Assembly (NCBI RefSeq): GCF_000150275.1
Contig: NW_002060945.1
Coordinates: 9,073,650 to 9,137,649, forward strand
Length of the DNA stretch: 64,000 nt
Source of the DNA: Trichoplax adhaerens
Taxonomy: Eukaryota; Placozoa; Uniplacotomia; Trichoplacea; Trichoplacidae
Direction: 5' to 3'
Shown here piece after piece: positions 26,506-37,732 of the stretch; the stretch's first letter is position 1; each line of letters begins with the position of its first letter. Under the pieces are notes generated by a model. The model had not been told where the DNA came from, did not search any database, and saw nothing but the letters and a program-made list of their open reading frames with translations. The translations under genes and the position numbers were made by a program.

Positions 26506-29117
26506 GGTTTCAACGATGGCTTGTTAGAGTATTCAACTTTTTATACGTTCCGTGATGTTTTTGTATCAATAGCTGCCACGAACTGATTAGGCTAGGCGTT
26601 ATTTGATATTCGATACCTCTAAGAGTACTTTTATATTTTTATGGCGATGTTTATCAGGCTATCGATGACAAGATTTATTGTACTCTTTATTTGATAAGCC
26701 GATACACCAATAGCTATACTATGCTGCTTAATTAGTGTAAGCTGTGTTTACTACATTCAAATCTGACGTAATCGGCTGTTGATAGATTATATTTATTTGG
26801 GAATATTTTTAAATTGAATTTACCGACAATACCATTTGAACTCTTCAATTATGAGGGAAAAAGCAAATATACGGGTCATTATATACGCAAAATCGGTGAC
26901 ATCATGTCTATTTATGTACCAAGGAGGCCATTAGCCAAGTAAAATAGATTGAAATTGTAGAACCTGTATTTATTTGAGAGCGTATCTTAGGTGCTACTAG
27001 TAGAAAACAAATGTGAGTATACTTCCTAGCTACAGAATTCTAAAGGAAACACTTGTTTATATCGCTTTGCATGATGCATAGTACTCGATTATATCTGATG
27101 AGGTTAAAATAAATGTAATATAGCCCCATAATATTCTACACAAGGTACACTTTTACAGACTGTGCCATATGTTGCCCATGCGTTGATTGACTGACTTTAT
27201 TGCATAGGAGTTAAACAATTTGAGCACAGATTTGCGTTGGTACCATACTCTAGTGAAAGTTAAATCTGCATATTCATTCCGCAAATAGACATTTTATTAT
27301 GCAAAAGAGAGTAAGAAAAGCCATTAAATATCTTACATGATCACAGATACGTTATGACATTTTATGGCAATCTATAAAGCAATTTAGGCCTTTATTAGTA
27401 GTCTCGATTATAACTGTATAGCAATAGAAGATATACTATTTGGAAACAATAGAATACTGTATATTAGACTGTATTAAAAAATCTAAGCTTTAAATTAATT
27501 AAACTCCCAACAACTTCATCATTTAGTATAGATAAGTGGCAGTCTCTTAATATCATTTCTTTAAAAATTTTATTTACTAAAAGTTGACTGTCGCCGTTTC
27601 AAATACTGACACGACGCCTTTTTTAAAAGTGACAAAAAGTGTCTTTCGATCAGTATTTTAAAAAGGCAATAGGCCACATTTAATACATAGAATTCCTTAA
27701 GAATTTTACATCTGGAGACTACCCCAATGTACACTAGACCGCAAAGCTGTTGGGAAATTGCTAATTTTTAAGATTAAACTAAATTTTTAATACAGTCTAC
27801 TGTACAGTAATACTGTACAGTAATATATCTATCCTACCTGTATCAGATGACTCTTCTTAATTCAAAACTGTGAGATGTTATATATTGTACTGTATTTTTG
27901 ATATTACTCAATAACAGGCCTTGTATGCTTATACTCGTCTATGTATATAGACTGCATATATGTGTATCACGATTTAAAAATTTAGGAGGCAACAATGCAC
28001 CACACAGTACGAGCGTGATCGTCTTTGGCATCTGTTGCACTAGGAATGCAATTTCGATATTTTCCATGTAAAATTTTTTACGTGCGAAGATCATCTAATT
28101 ATTTACTTGCTTTTAGTAAATCGATATAACCACACAGAACATCCGAAAATTAGATCTGATTCGAAAGGGTACTTTATAAATGCTGCAGGCCAATTCAACA
28201 TTACAGGAAGCAGCAAAAATGAAACGAGAATCTTGGTACAGTTACAGCGATGTACTACATTAAGTTATATATTCTTCCGGTTGATATCACGGTTCATTCT
28301 GATTGCTGATTACATCTGTACAAAGTAGTTAGTCCTTTAGATCACTAATCTGGTAAATATTTTTAGTAATACGATAATGCATAGAACTAATTGTAAACAG
28401 TGTAGTCTAAATGTTATTTCATATAGCTCCCGATGGAATCATTAGATATCATTCATCAATGTTTATACATATGTATACAATATCATTACATCTGGCATGT
28501 TACACATGTGCCGCATGCATAAGTATAACGTATTTACATCGTCAATACAGTGGATCAAATAACGCCATTTTTACAGCTGAAATACATTTGAATGTATGCA
28601 TGACATGTACTCTGTGACGACCTATGATTAACAAGTATCTACTAGATACACAGGTCAAATCAATAAATTTGAAAATGAAATAAAATAGGTTATCGAGTTG
28701 AAGATAAGACTAAGTACTTATCTTTACCATGATAATTTAGCTAAGTTCAATAGCAAGTGTTTCTGTAGTAGTTCTAACAGAGTGTCCTTTCCAAATTAAC
28801 GTTACAGTTTAAGAGCTACGGGAAATTACTAACCAATATACAGGAATATACCAACGTTCTATTAATTGCTTGAATTAGGATTAAAACACTTTGTGAAATC
28901 AAACATCAAATTTTCAATAATACAATAACATGTTTTATTGCATAACGCTTTTTAACATTTGAAGCCCAAGGACATCGTGAACCATGAGATATTGAGACAT
29001 TAGGTATGGTACCTACGACGATCACGTTTACTTATGTTCTTCACACTCCTACTAAGAGAATAAACAGTCATACCTCGTTATTCCTGTAAAATCACAAAAA
29101 TGGTAACACATTTGAAG
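26506..29117. other. Intergenic, no recognised gene
   Basis: Lies between the 5' end of the minus-strand cytochrome b561 gene and the 3' end of the AF10-type gene. It holds a TACTGTACAGTAATACTGTACAGTA palindromic cluster near 27800-27823 and two plus-strand frames of about 70 codons (28107-28328, 28411-28617) without recognisable motifs. Confidence 0.5.
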
Positions 29118-32100
29118 TTATTGACTAAAGCTTACAGGCTTTACATTAGAAGTATGCTCAAATTGATGTAGTAGACGATCGTCATGATGATGATGGTGAT
29201 GATAATGCTGATTTGCGGTGGGATATGTATATGATGGAGAATTATGTAATGAAAATATATTGGGACTGACACCAAAATTATGGTTAGGATAAAGGATATT
29301 TGTAAATGATGGAGCAGCCAACTATATATAAATTTCGTTTAAAGATCGTTAGAGAACTGTAGTGCATGTACGATGATGACAAAAATCCAGGTGCACAAAC
29401 GGTAAATAGTACGTATATGCATAAATAGCCTGGCACCGAAAAGTGGACTTTGGTGGTTCTGCGATTACTGTAGTAACACGCGATAGACTGGACAGTTACA
29501 ATTGCGATAAGGCTACTAGAGATTTAAATTTTAATACATTCGAAATAGGGTACTTACCGTTTGGTTGGTTTGTTGAGCAATTTGATGAATTTGCTGCTGA
29601 TGATTGTTAGAGGAATTGAAATTAGGAAGTAATTGCTGACCATTTTGGTTGTACGTTGGGCTTCCGTTGAGAATTTGCGAATTATTGTTAGTTAATTTAT
29701 TAGGAGACTCCGAATTTGCAGCTTGCAGCTGGTGTGTGAATAATTCATGACTATGGCACACATTAGTTCCTAATGTTCCTTGCAAATTTAGGTTTTTTTC
29801 AGTCGGGTGATCGTCGGGATTACTACGTTGTATTGATTCAGTCGTATCTTCTGTTGAATTAACAGAAGCTTGCTTAGAGCAGCATTCGGAAGAATCTACT
29901 AATGCTTCAGCGTTATCTTGCGTATCCACTAATCGTTTAAAAATACAAATATGAGCAATTAGTATCACCGCCAATTCCATTATACCAGCAGGTTAATTTA
30001 AAGTAGTCGATACATCCTTTCGTTAGTGTAAGTTACCGTGTTCCATGTTGATAGGATTATTAGAAAGCTAAATTATAAATAAAAAGGATTAACAGAAATA
30101 CTGATGACTTTAATGGTCACGATTTGCATTAATGCTCAAAACTCAGACCTCCATAACATTCGAATCAACGTCAGGCTTGCTCAAATTGTAATTTATAGAT
30201 GGATGTTGGTTATTTAATCTGTATATCAAGTTAGACGATCAATTATTTCTAGTGCAAAAGAAATGCGTTGTCTAAGACGCGCAATTCATCGAAACTGTCT
30301 TGCAAATTATTTCTTACTAACCTGAGATCATTATTTGGGTTTATTAAGGAAGGCATACTTGAAGTATCATTATTATAGAAATCATCACTCGTTTTCGCAA
30401 TAGTATTGATTGAACTATCATTGTTGCGTAAATCATTACTTATTTCCGGAATAACATTTTCATCACCTACGAGTAAGCAACAGACGATTATTTTTATTAT
30501 ATACGGCTACATGTGACAAAGAGCAATATATCATGACTGCTACGTCAGGAATAGAATTCTTCTTTTTAAGAGACCAAATTGGAGAATTGTTAACAAAAAT
30601 TGGAAATACCTCTATGAGATGTTTCATCATTATTGGAATTTTGCATATGAACACTTTGCTCGCAGAGTCTAGACTTTCTGATCTCTTGTAAGGCTGATTC
30701 CAGGTCACGATTTTGCAGTAATAATTCAGCCCGACGTAACTCTAATTGATGCTTTTGCTCTGTTAATTGTCGTGTTTTAACTCTAAGCTTGGCTATATCG
30801 CGTATATAACTGGAAACTGAGCGTGTACAAGAAATCAGTGAAATGTTGAGATTCAATTGAATGTCATGCTTAGGCGTTCAAGAAGAAATTACATAAATTC
30901 ATTTGATCTTACTGTCGTGATTTTGTGCTGTTTGGTCAATGAATGCTAAGCTATTTTTCAAGCTAGCAATTAAAATGTCCTGCAAACTAAGAGCAGCAAC
31001 AATATTCCGTTAAAATGGAGTATGTTCACTTAATGTATTTATTGGTTCATTCATCTGACATGCAAGTTTTAAACACTTTTCAAGTTTGCCTATTTACCTC
31101 GATATGTTATTCTGAGTAGGGTAAAAATTGCTACCGCTCGATTGGGATAGATTGCCATCAAGACTAGTAGCTGACGTAGTTGGCATTACCAGCGCAGCAT
31201 TAACAAGACTGGAGGCAATTAAATCTAGATCGTTTTGGGCTGTAAGCTGTTGTTGATTTCGATGATGTTTCTTGATTCGTGTGTCTGCATTCTCGTTGGT
31301 AAAGTTCTTCTGGACAGATTGAGTTTCTTCATTAAGAGAGCCTTTCTTTGATTTATAACTTTTATTGGATACCTTTTCTTTCTTCTTTTTTGGATCATTT
31401 TTATCGTTGTATTTTGCTAACTTTTCTGCAATTTAAAATACTTTATGAGTACAATAAGCACTAGTATCACCATATTTGATCTTGTTCACATCGTAATGCG
31501 ATAGTTTACCGTTCTCATTGCGGTGTTTATTTTTTTTTTTTTTCTTCAATGGTGGACCTAAACATTGCAGTGGAATAAACGAATCATTTTAATCATCCTA
31601 CGACCGATGTATGCGTACACAACCTTCGATGTCTTGAAAAGTGAAATAATCTTGCCTTGTGTATCTTTGCATTTTGAATTGAGATCCTATAAAATCCAGA
31701 TGGAAGAGATTTTATGAAACAAGTGTAAAGTCAAGCAATCTATCGCTATTCTACACTCATCTTGATCTCTTTTGATGGCAACGATGGTTGTTGCGATCGA
31801 CTAGTTTTGTATTTTAAATCGAGCAAGATATTGCATACACTGTCAATTTCAGTAGTTAGGACCTACAGAACTCCACTTTATTCTTTATGGTCAGTTAGCT
31901 TACCGTATCTTTAGCAGTAGACGAAGAATTTGTTGCGCTCTTTTTGTCCGCGCTGTCTGCATTCCAATGCAAAACTAAGTTTTAGTAGACAGAAATTGAG
32001 ATTCAATTTTTGATCACACATTTAATGGCTAGTACCGAGATTTTCCGTTTTGGAAGATTGGCTAGGTTTCCGTTTTCTTTTCTTGGTGTCTTTTTTCATC

Positions 32101-34093
32101 TTTAACTACAAGTATTATTGACAGCAGTGTACAAGGATTAATTTCATTGCTCTTAAGCCACAACAGAGTCTCACTATTGCTGTACTCTAGTATTTTGCAG
32201 AGTTGGAGAGGATAATGTTACCTGGTTCGGATGATGTTTGTGACAAAAACCACAATACTTGCTAAGGTCTTTGCTGCTTAATTCCCATAATAAATCCTCA
32301 CTTTGAGCGCTATATTGATGAAAGCGTGCACAGATAGAGACTGATTAGATCTTGTAATTCGATTGGATTCATCAATAAGTGTCAATTCGACATTCTAGTC
32401 TAGTCTATAGGCATATGCTCATATTAAAAGGTTTAGCAACACGCAAAACTACAAGACAGTGCACCGCGCATCGTTTGAAGAAATCTGCGCCGAGCCCGCA
32501 CTTTACTCTAGCAATATACAGTTTAAAGTTGGTGTGGTTGCTTTTCCAGACTAACAGAAAGGCTCAAGAAGGTGGTAGAAAGATTCAATCATTATTTCTG
32601 TAACTATGATATACCGTCTTGCCATGGTTATTTTGTTGACAGTCAATTAATAACTAATCATGTTGAGCTACGAGAATATTCGCTTTTCTGGCAGCACTAC
32701 TGGTACACGTGCTCTACTGACGCATTAACTCACCAAGTTACGTGAAAATAAGATGAACAAGTTGGTTGGCTGCATTTAATACAGGCGCCCATTAACGCAC
32801 CACTCAGTTGTCCCTTTAATTGGCAAAGATAGCAAATCTGTAGAAAAGACAAGATAGATTAGTGTCCAACAAGAGATGTAGTCATGTAAAATTCGATCTT
32901 TCAGATCTGGAAATACAAATGCTGGATGGCAAGCAGAAACTAGCTCAACTGATTGGCTGCATTGGATCCGCTTTACTACCCAACAAATTGACCACAAACA
33001 AAATTAAATGAAAGCAAAGTTGATGGAAAAGAAGCCGATCAAGCACTGCATGATTAGTAAACTTTTTGCAGTCTGGATGCTATCCATTGACAGTAAAAAG
33101 AAAAATCGACGAGGCGATAAGACGCAGTTATAGCGAGGAAAGGTGAAACAGCGATCAATTTACCTTGCGATATCGATCACCCTGAATTGTGGAGATTTCA
33201 ATTGGTTCCATAGTTTGGTTATTGCCAAATGTTACTTCCGGAATATACAGAGCGCATATTACATGCGCCCAAGCTACAGCAATGGAATAAGAATGACGAT
33301 ACTGTAGTCTTGTAGCAGATTGGCCATCAAAATTACCCATGTTAATGCTTTTACATTATTTGCATGGCTCATGGTGGCTGTACAGTATCAATTTAGTGTA
33401 TAATTAAAATGTAAAATGATGCACGTATAATTTGCACGTTGTTTGCAAGGATCGATGGAAAGCATTCGCAATCCCTGCAATGCAGTACACAAATTCCTTT
33501 GCTGTTCTAGCACTAGTAAACTTTGAATGTTTGTTCTTTTACTGCTTAATAATCTGGTCATGGCTGAGCTCTCTGTGTATACTACATAGTTATCTTTTAT
33601 TTGCTCTGCTTATTTACAAAATCTCTTCAATTTGGAGGATCCTTAAAGTGCAGTACGTTAATGGCCGCTGCTGCTACATGGACAACTCGCGGCTTAACAT
33701 AGACATGTTGAAATCATCCATTTCTTAGATACTACAAAGAAGTAATTCATGTTCCCAATAGGCATCATGGCTAGTCCAATAGGTACCTACCTCCATTGCT
33801 ACAAATTTTAAAGGCGCCATCTTCTGAAGGACACAGTTGACATTTCTGCGAGAAAATGCAATGTAAGGGCGTATCTTTAGAACATTGATGCTCATTTTAC
33901 TACGATAACTGTTGTATTTATGTTCAGTAGAGTGGAAAGAAGAAAACTACAAAAATACTGATTTATGTAGATAATAATAGCATAATTGAACTTGAAATAG
34001 GTTCCTTATTTACTATTATAGGATTCGTTTCCTTTGCTTTGCATCGATCGCAGTACCAATCGTTTGTAGGTGCTTGCGCCACTCCGTAGCACC
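29118..34093 (-). CDS. MLLT10: AF10/AF17 (MLLT10/MLLT6) chromatin reader, 17 exons, N-terminus missing
   Basis: Exons (minus): 34093-34014, 33845-33791, 33273-33164, 32837-32734, 32309-32222, 32105-32036, 31956-31904, 31862-31757, 31686-31624, 31557-31510, 31425-31098, 30986-30913, 30816-30610, 30466-30318, 30067-30037, 29928-29558, 29321-29118; every junction keeps frame, giving about 712 residues. Exon 1 found starts in the first PHD finger (CYGVAQAP, WYCDRC); then the zinc knuckle KCQLCP, WAHVICALYIPEVTFGNNQT, and the second PHD (ICYLC, ACIKC, YFHVTCAQS, KYCGFCHKH). A basic KKRKRKP linker, Ser/Asn/Lys-rich spacer and the octapeptide-leucine-zipper region (30986-30610; LRVKTRQLTEQKHQLELRRA) follow, then a Gln/Asn/His-rich tail. 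In mammals the PHD cassette reads unmodified H3K27 and the zipper recruits DOT1L; the same role is inferred. The exon with the first zinc-binding cysteines was not found. It is the single ancestor-like copy of the vertebrate pair. Confidence 0.92.
29175..29206. repeat. Short ATG/ATC triplet run coding a histidine tract
   Basis: Trinucleotide-like run in the last exon of the AF10-type gene; on the minus strand it encodes HYHHHHHHDD. Likely to vary in length between individuals. Confidence 0.7.
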
Positions 34094-35439
34094 CTGCAGT
34101 ATATCAAAGATTCATTTAAAAAATTCAATTAGGTTGGTAATTTCTTTAAAATGATTTAGTGCAGTCAATATGGATAATTAGAATTAGAACGATGTAGAAA
34201 TTTTATTGCTCTTATTCATTGCATTATTGCTTTCTATGCATCAAGATACTGATCGAGTGCCTAAGCAGTTTTTCTACTTGTAGCCTATCCATCATAACGC
34301 TTGCATGACAGTAAAGCACAGTCGATGAGATCAACACCATTCGTTTATTCACAGTTACAACAGCAAATAGATGCAAGTTGTGAGTAAAGATCATAGGCAC
34401 TCTTTGCGAGAGGTTTGAGAAAATGGATGCCACCTAGACTAGAAAAGGACTCATTCTACTCCTAGGATAGACTATTTCTACTGGGGATAGAACTAAAGTT
34501 ACTCATTTCAGCTAAGATGAAAGCATTCTACTAGGATAGGAGAATGGAGGAATTGCTCAAGATGGACATGGTACTGTATTTTAGCACATGATTTTCTTAA
34601 TCCTTGTCTCCGTCGATATAGCAATGACATTCGTAGTTGAAATCTACCTGTACGATAGGCTTGTGTCTATGCATTTTATACAAATGGAGAGTAGTTCAGG
34701 ATTGACAGTTCTGTATAGGAAGACTTGAATGGATTCTCTTCTAATTCTTACCAGGTGATTTTGGTAATCCTCCATGCTGCTGCCATACTTTATTGACTGT
34801 ACGTACTATCGATTGGGATCTTTACTACTGTTTTCCGGTAACTACCAAGGGATTGGAGTCATCTAGGATGATGTTTATATTATCTATTAGGGCTTGAAGG
34901 TAAATCTTGCAACAGTAAAGTATAAAAGCACTGTTTGTGGTGTGTATGGATAGGCATCAGCTCAATCTTGCATCATGTCGTCTCTAGTAGCTCCTTGTTA
35001 TCATTTTAACGGAATAGAACATGCATCGAGACTGTTTCCATAACGCAGGTAGGTCGATTCTCGACACCTACAGACTATCCATATACAGTCGATGCTATGG
35101 CATGGCTAGCAAGCCTAGCATTGCTGATCTGATATATGCATGTGATTGATGAAAGATAATACCAGCTATACAGTACTATATATAGCTGCTGTTAGCTTGC
35201 ATCCTCTTAATGACCTAGATTGCTTATGTAGTGATGATGGTAATCCTGTAATGAACATTGTAGAAATTAAATAGCCGTGTTGCCAATGCGTGATGATCAT
35301 CAGCATGATACTAATTAAAATGCCATGTTGTCCATGACGATAACGATCATATCATGATCAGCCAATGTGTGCACACAGTGTGCATATGTAGAATTGCTTA
35401 ACAACTAGTTTTATCCATGTAAGAAATGTAGCTATGACA

Positions 35440-36150
35440 CTTTATTTTACAATGCTGTTGCTTATCCATGCAGGCACAAGTGTTTCAATGAAAGCAAGCA
35501 ATCTCATAATATGGTAGGCACGATTAGCTTTAACCAAGTGACATGGTCTAGTTACTGGTTGGTGATCGTCATGTATTGATTTGAAGGCTAATGGAGACTT
35601 GTGGGAGAGAATAAGTCTACTGGATAGTGATCGTAATGTGTGTGTGTTGATTTTCAAGGCGAATAGGTCTACCTACTGGTTGATGATCGTCATGTGTTGA
35701 TTTGAAGGCTAATGGAGACTTGTGGGAGAGAATAAGCCTACTGGATAGTGATCGTAATGTGTGTGTGTTGATTTTCAAGGCGAATAGGTTTACCTACTGG
35801 TTGATGATCGTAACGTGTTGATTCAATGAAAGCAAGCAATCCCATAATATGGTAGGCACGATTAGCTTTAACCAAGTGGCATGGTCTAGCTACTGGCTGG
35901 TGATCGTCATGTGTTGATTTCAAGGCTAATGAAGACTTGTGGGAAAGAATAAGTTTACTGGATAGTGATCGTAATGTATGTGTGTTGATTTTCAAGGCGA
36001 ATAGGTCTACCTACTGGTTGATGATCGTCATGTATTGATTTGAAGGCTAATGGAGACTTGTGAGAGAGAATAAGCCTACTGGATAGTGATCGTAATGTGT
36101 GTGTATTCTGATTTTCAAGGCGAATGGGGACTTGCTGTTGGAGAATAAGT
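35440..36150. repeat. Tandem repeat, about 130-bp unit with a higher-order block
   Basis: The unit contains GATCGTCATGTGTTGATTTGAAGG, CTAATGGAGACTTGTGGGAGAGAATAAG and CTACTGGATAGTGATCGTAATGTGTGTGTG, then a GCGAATAGGTCTACCTACTGGTTGATG link. About five copies. A longer block beginning AATGAAAGCAAGCAATC is itself present twice (from about 35488 and 35825), so the array grew by two levels of duplication. Copies are highly similar, hence relatively young. Confidence 0.85.
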
Positions 36151-37252
36151 CTGTTGGCTAGTGGAACGTTGATGAAAGGACTGCATACGAATTATGATTA
36201 AAAAGCATCAAGCCAAGCAAAATGCTAACCTTGGTGAACGATGACATCACATTGATTGCCATGACATTGAATAAGTCGATTTTCTGGATAGCTTTCGGTT
36301 AACGAACAGACTTTACAAGCCTCAGCCATGGCTATAGACGATGTTGTATATAGATAAGTTATTAATGTGTATGGGGATAAAATATTCTTAGTGTTGAGTA
36401 GGTTAATGTTTCATCAGATGATTTTCTTTCGATTAAGCTAGGAAATTTCGCTTTGGGTTAGTATCGAATACGGCCTATCTCCTGCTATAGTACTACTATC
36501 TGAGGAACTATTACGCAATGGTGATCGAGAGGAGAACAGACAAGTCTTGACTATGTAGTTCAACTGACTCTTTCCTGTTGATGCTGGAACGTATTAAGTA
36601 GGGTATACCATGTGCAGTAGGATGTCGTTCATTTGTTCATCGCCTTTAGTCTATTGTCAGTCTTTCAGACATATTACGGTGACATGAATTGAGCACGATG
36701 AACAGCTCTACAGCTACAGTATTACTATGATATGATTATGGTGGCGATGCCGGTATTGGATTGAATACAGGATGCAACGTATGACTTTCTTACTCCTGTC
36801 TGCGTACTATGACTACTGGTGTACTCCTATTTGCACTCTTGAAATGCATTCAGGAAGAATGTTTTGATTCTATTGGGCAAAATAACTTTCTCTACTGTAG
36901 CCATTGAAATAAATTATTTATTTGCGATGGATGCTAGTCTCCTCTCTTGTACTCTCTCTACTCTATAGTACAATCGTGGATAGATTGAGTACAATCCTCG
37001 CTGTAGTCTATCCTCTCGTGAACTGTTGTGAGAGGAAAGTGGATACCGTAGACTCAAATCATGACTTCAAGTCTGCTCTGTACTGTATTATTATTATTCA
37101 ATTTATTCTTGTCCATTGCTACAATCAATCAATAAAATAATCGACAAGTCTCGCCAACTATTTCCAGCACCCCTTTCTTATTAGAGTCGTGTTATTGTAG
37201 TACAGGATGCGTCCATTTTAGTTGTGTGGAATAGGGCAGTCTTGCATTGGGG

Positions 37253-37261
37253 AAAAAAAAA
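37253..37261 (-). terminator. Pol III T-run terminator of tRNA-Val
   Basis: Nine consecutive A on the plus strand read as T9 downstream of the minus-strand tRNA, ample for Pol III termination. Confidence 0.8.
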
Positions 37262-37272
37262 GTAATTAGCGT

Positions 37273-37345
37273 AGGTTCGTCCGGGGTTCGAACCCGGGAC
37301 CTTCTGCGTGTAAAGCAGACGTGATAACCACTACACCAACGAACC
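37273..37345 (-). tRNA. tRNA-Val (anticodon UAC)
   Basis: On the minus strand, 5' GGTTCGT pairs with 3' ACGAACC (7 bp); the anticodon arm TCTGC-TTTACAC-GCAGA places UAC at 34-36; the T arm is CCGGG-TTCGAAC-CCCGG. A box TGGTGTAGTGG and B box GGTTCGAAC are intact, no intron is present, and a run of nine T (plus-strand A 37253-37261) lies 11 nt downstream as a Pol III terminator. Base 73 is T rather than the usual A of valine tRNAs. Confidence 0.93.
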
Positions 37346-37732
37346 TGCACTCCTACTTTCATTCAATTCTTTATTACATAAAACAAAGCAAGTCACGTTT
37401 CGTTTTGAGCATGCCTACCAGATGCCAAGGATCCATTGCCTTGTTGGAAAGGGAGTAGTATCACTACTGAATCAAGTCGTTATTCTCCATAGTGGAGTAT
37501 GGTAGAACAGGGAGAAAAGGGCAAAAGTTCAGGCATGCCATCCTTGGGTATTGGACCGTTATGGTATCGAACTGCGACCCAACCGGACCGAACTGGTCCA
37601 CCAAAATATCGACGAGCGCCGGCGCGGACAAGTTCAGCATTTGCAAGGCATCAAAGCAGCCTGCTCGCATTTGCTAGTGGTGTGTCTGCTATAAATGAAT
37701 GAATTAATAAATTAATTAATTAATTAGCCAAC

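Larger units (their letters stand above)
34100..37272. other. Region upstream of the AF10-type exons; no exon confidently found
   Basis: The missing 5' exon(s) of the AF10-type gene should lie here on the minus strand. A possible start is the ATG at minus 34774, reading MEDYQNHL to a GTAAGA donor, but nothing links it to the PHD finger. Plus-strand sequence contains the tandem array at 35440-36150. Confidence 0.4.

Noticed and set aside
34224-34433. Minus-strand segment with CCNC and a C-x4-C (LIDCALLSC), resembling the missing PHD half
   Set aside because: An in-frame TAA lies between the cysteine pairs, the expected VHQ before CYG is absent, and no donor of the right phase is present.
35442-35995. 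Two similar minus-strand frames (71 and 85 codons)
   Set aside because: Both are translations of the 130-bp tandem repeat, not a gene family.
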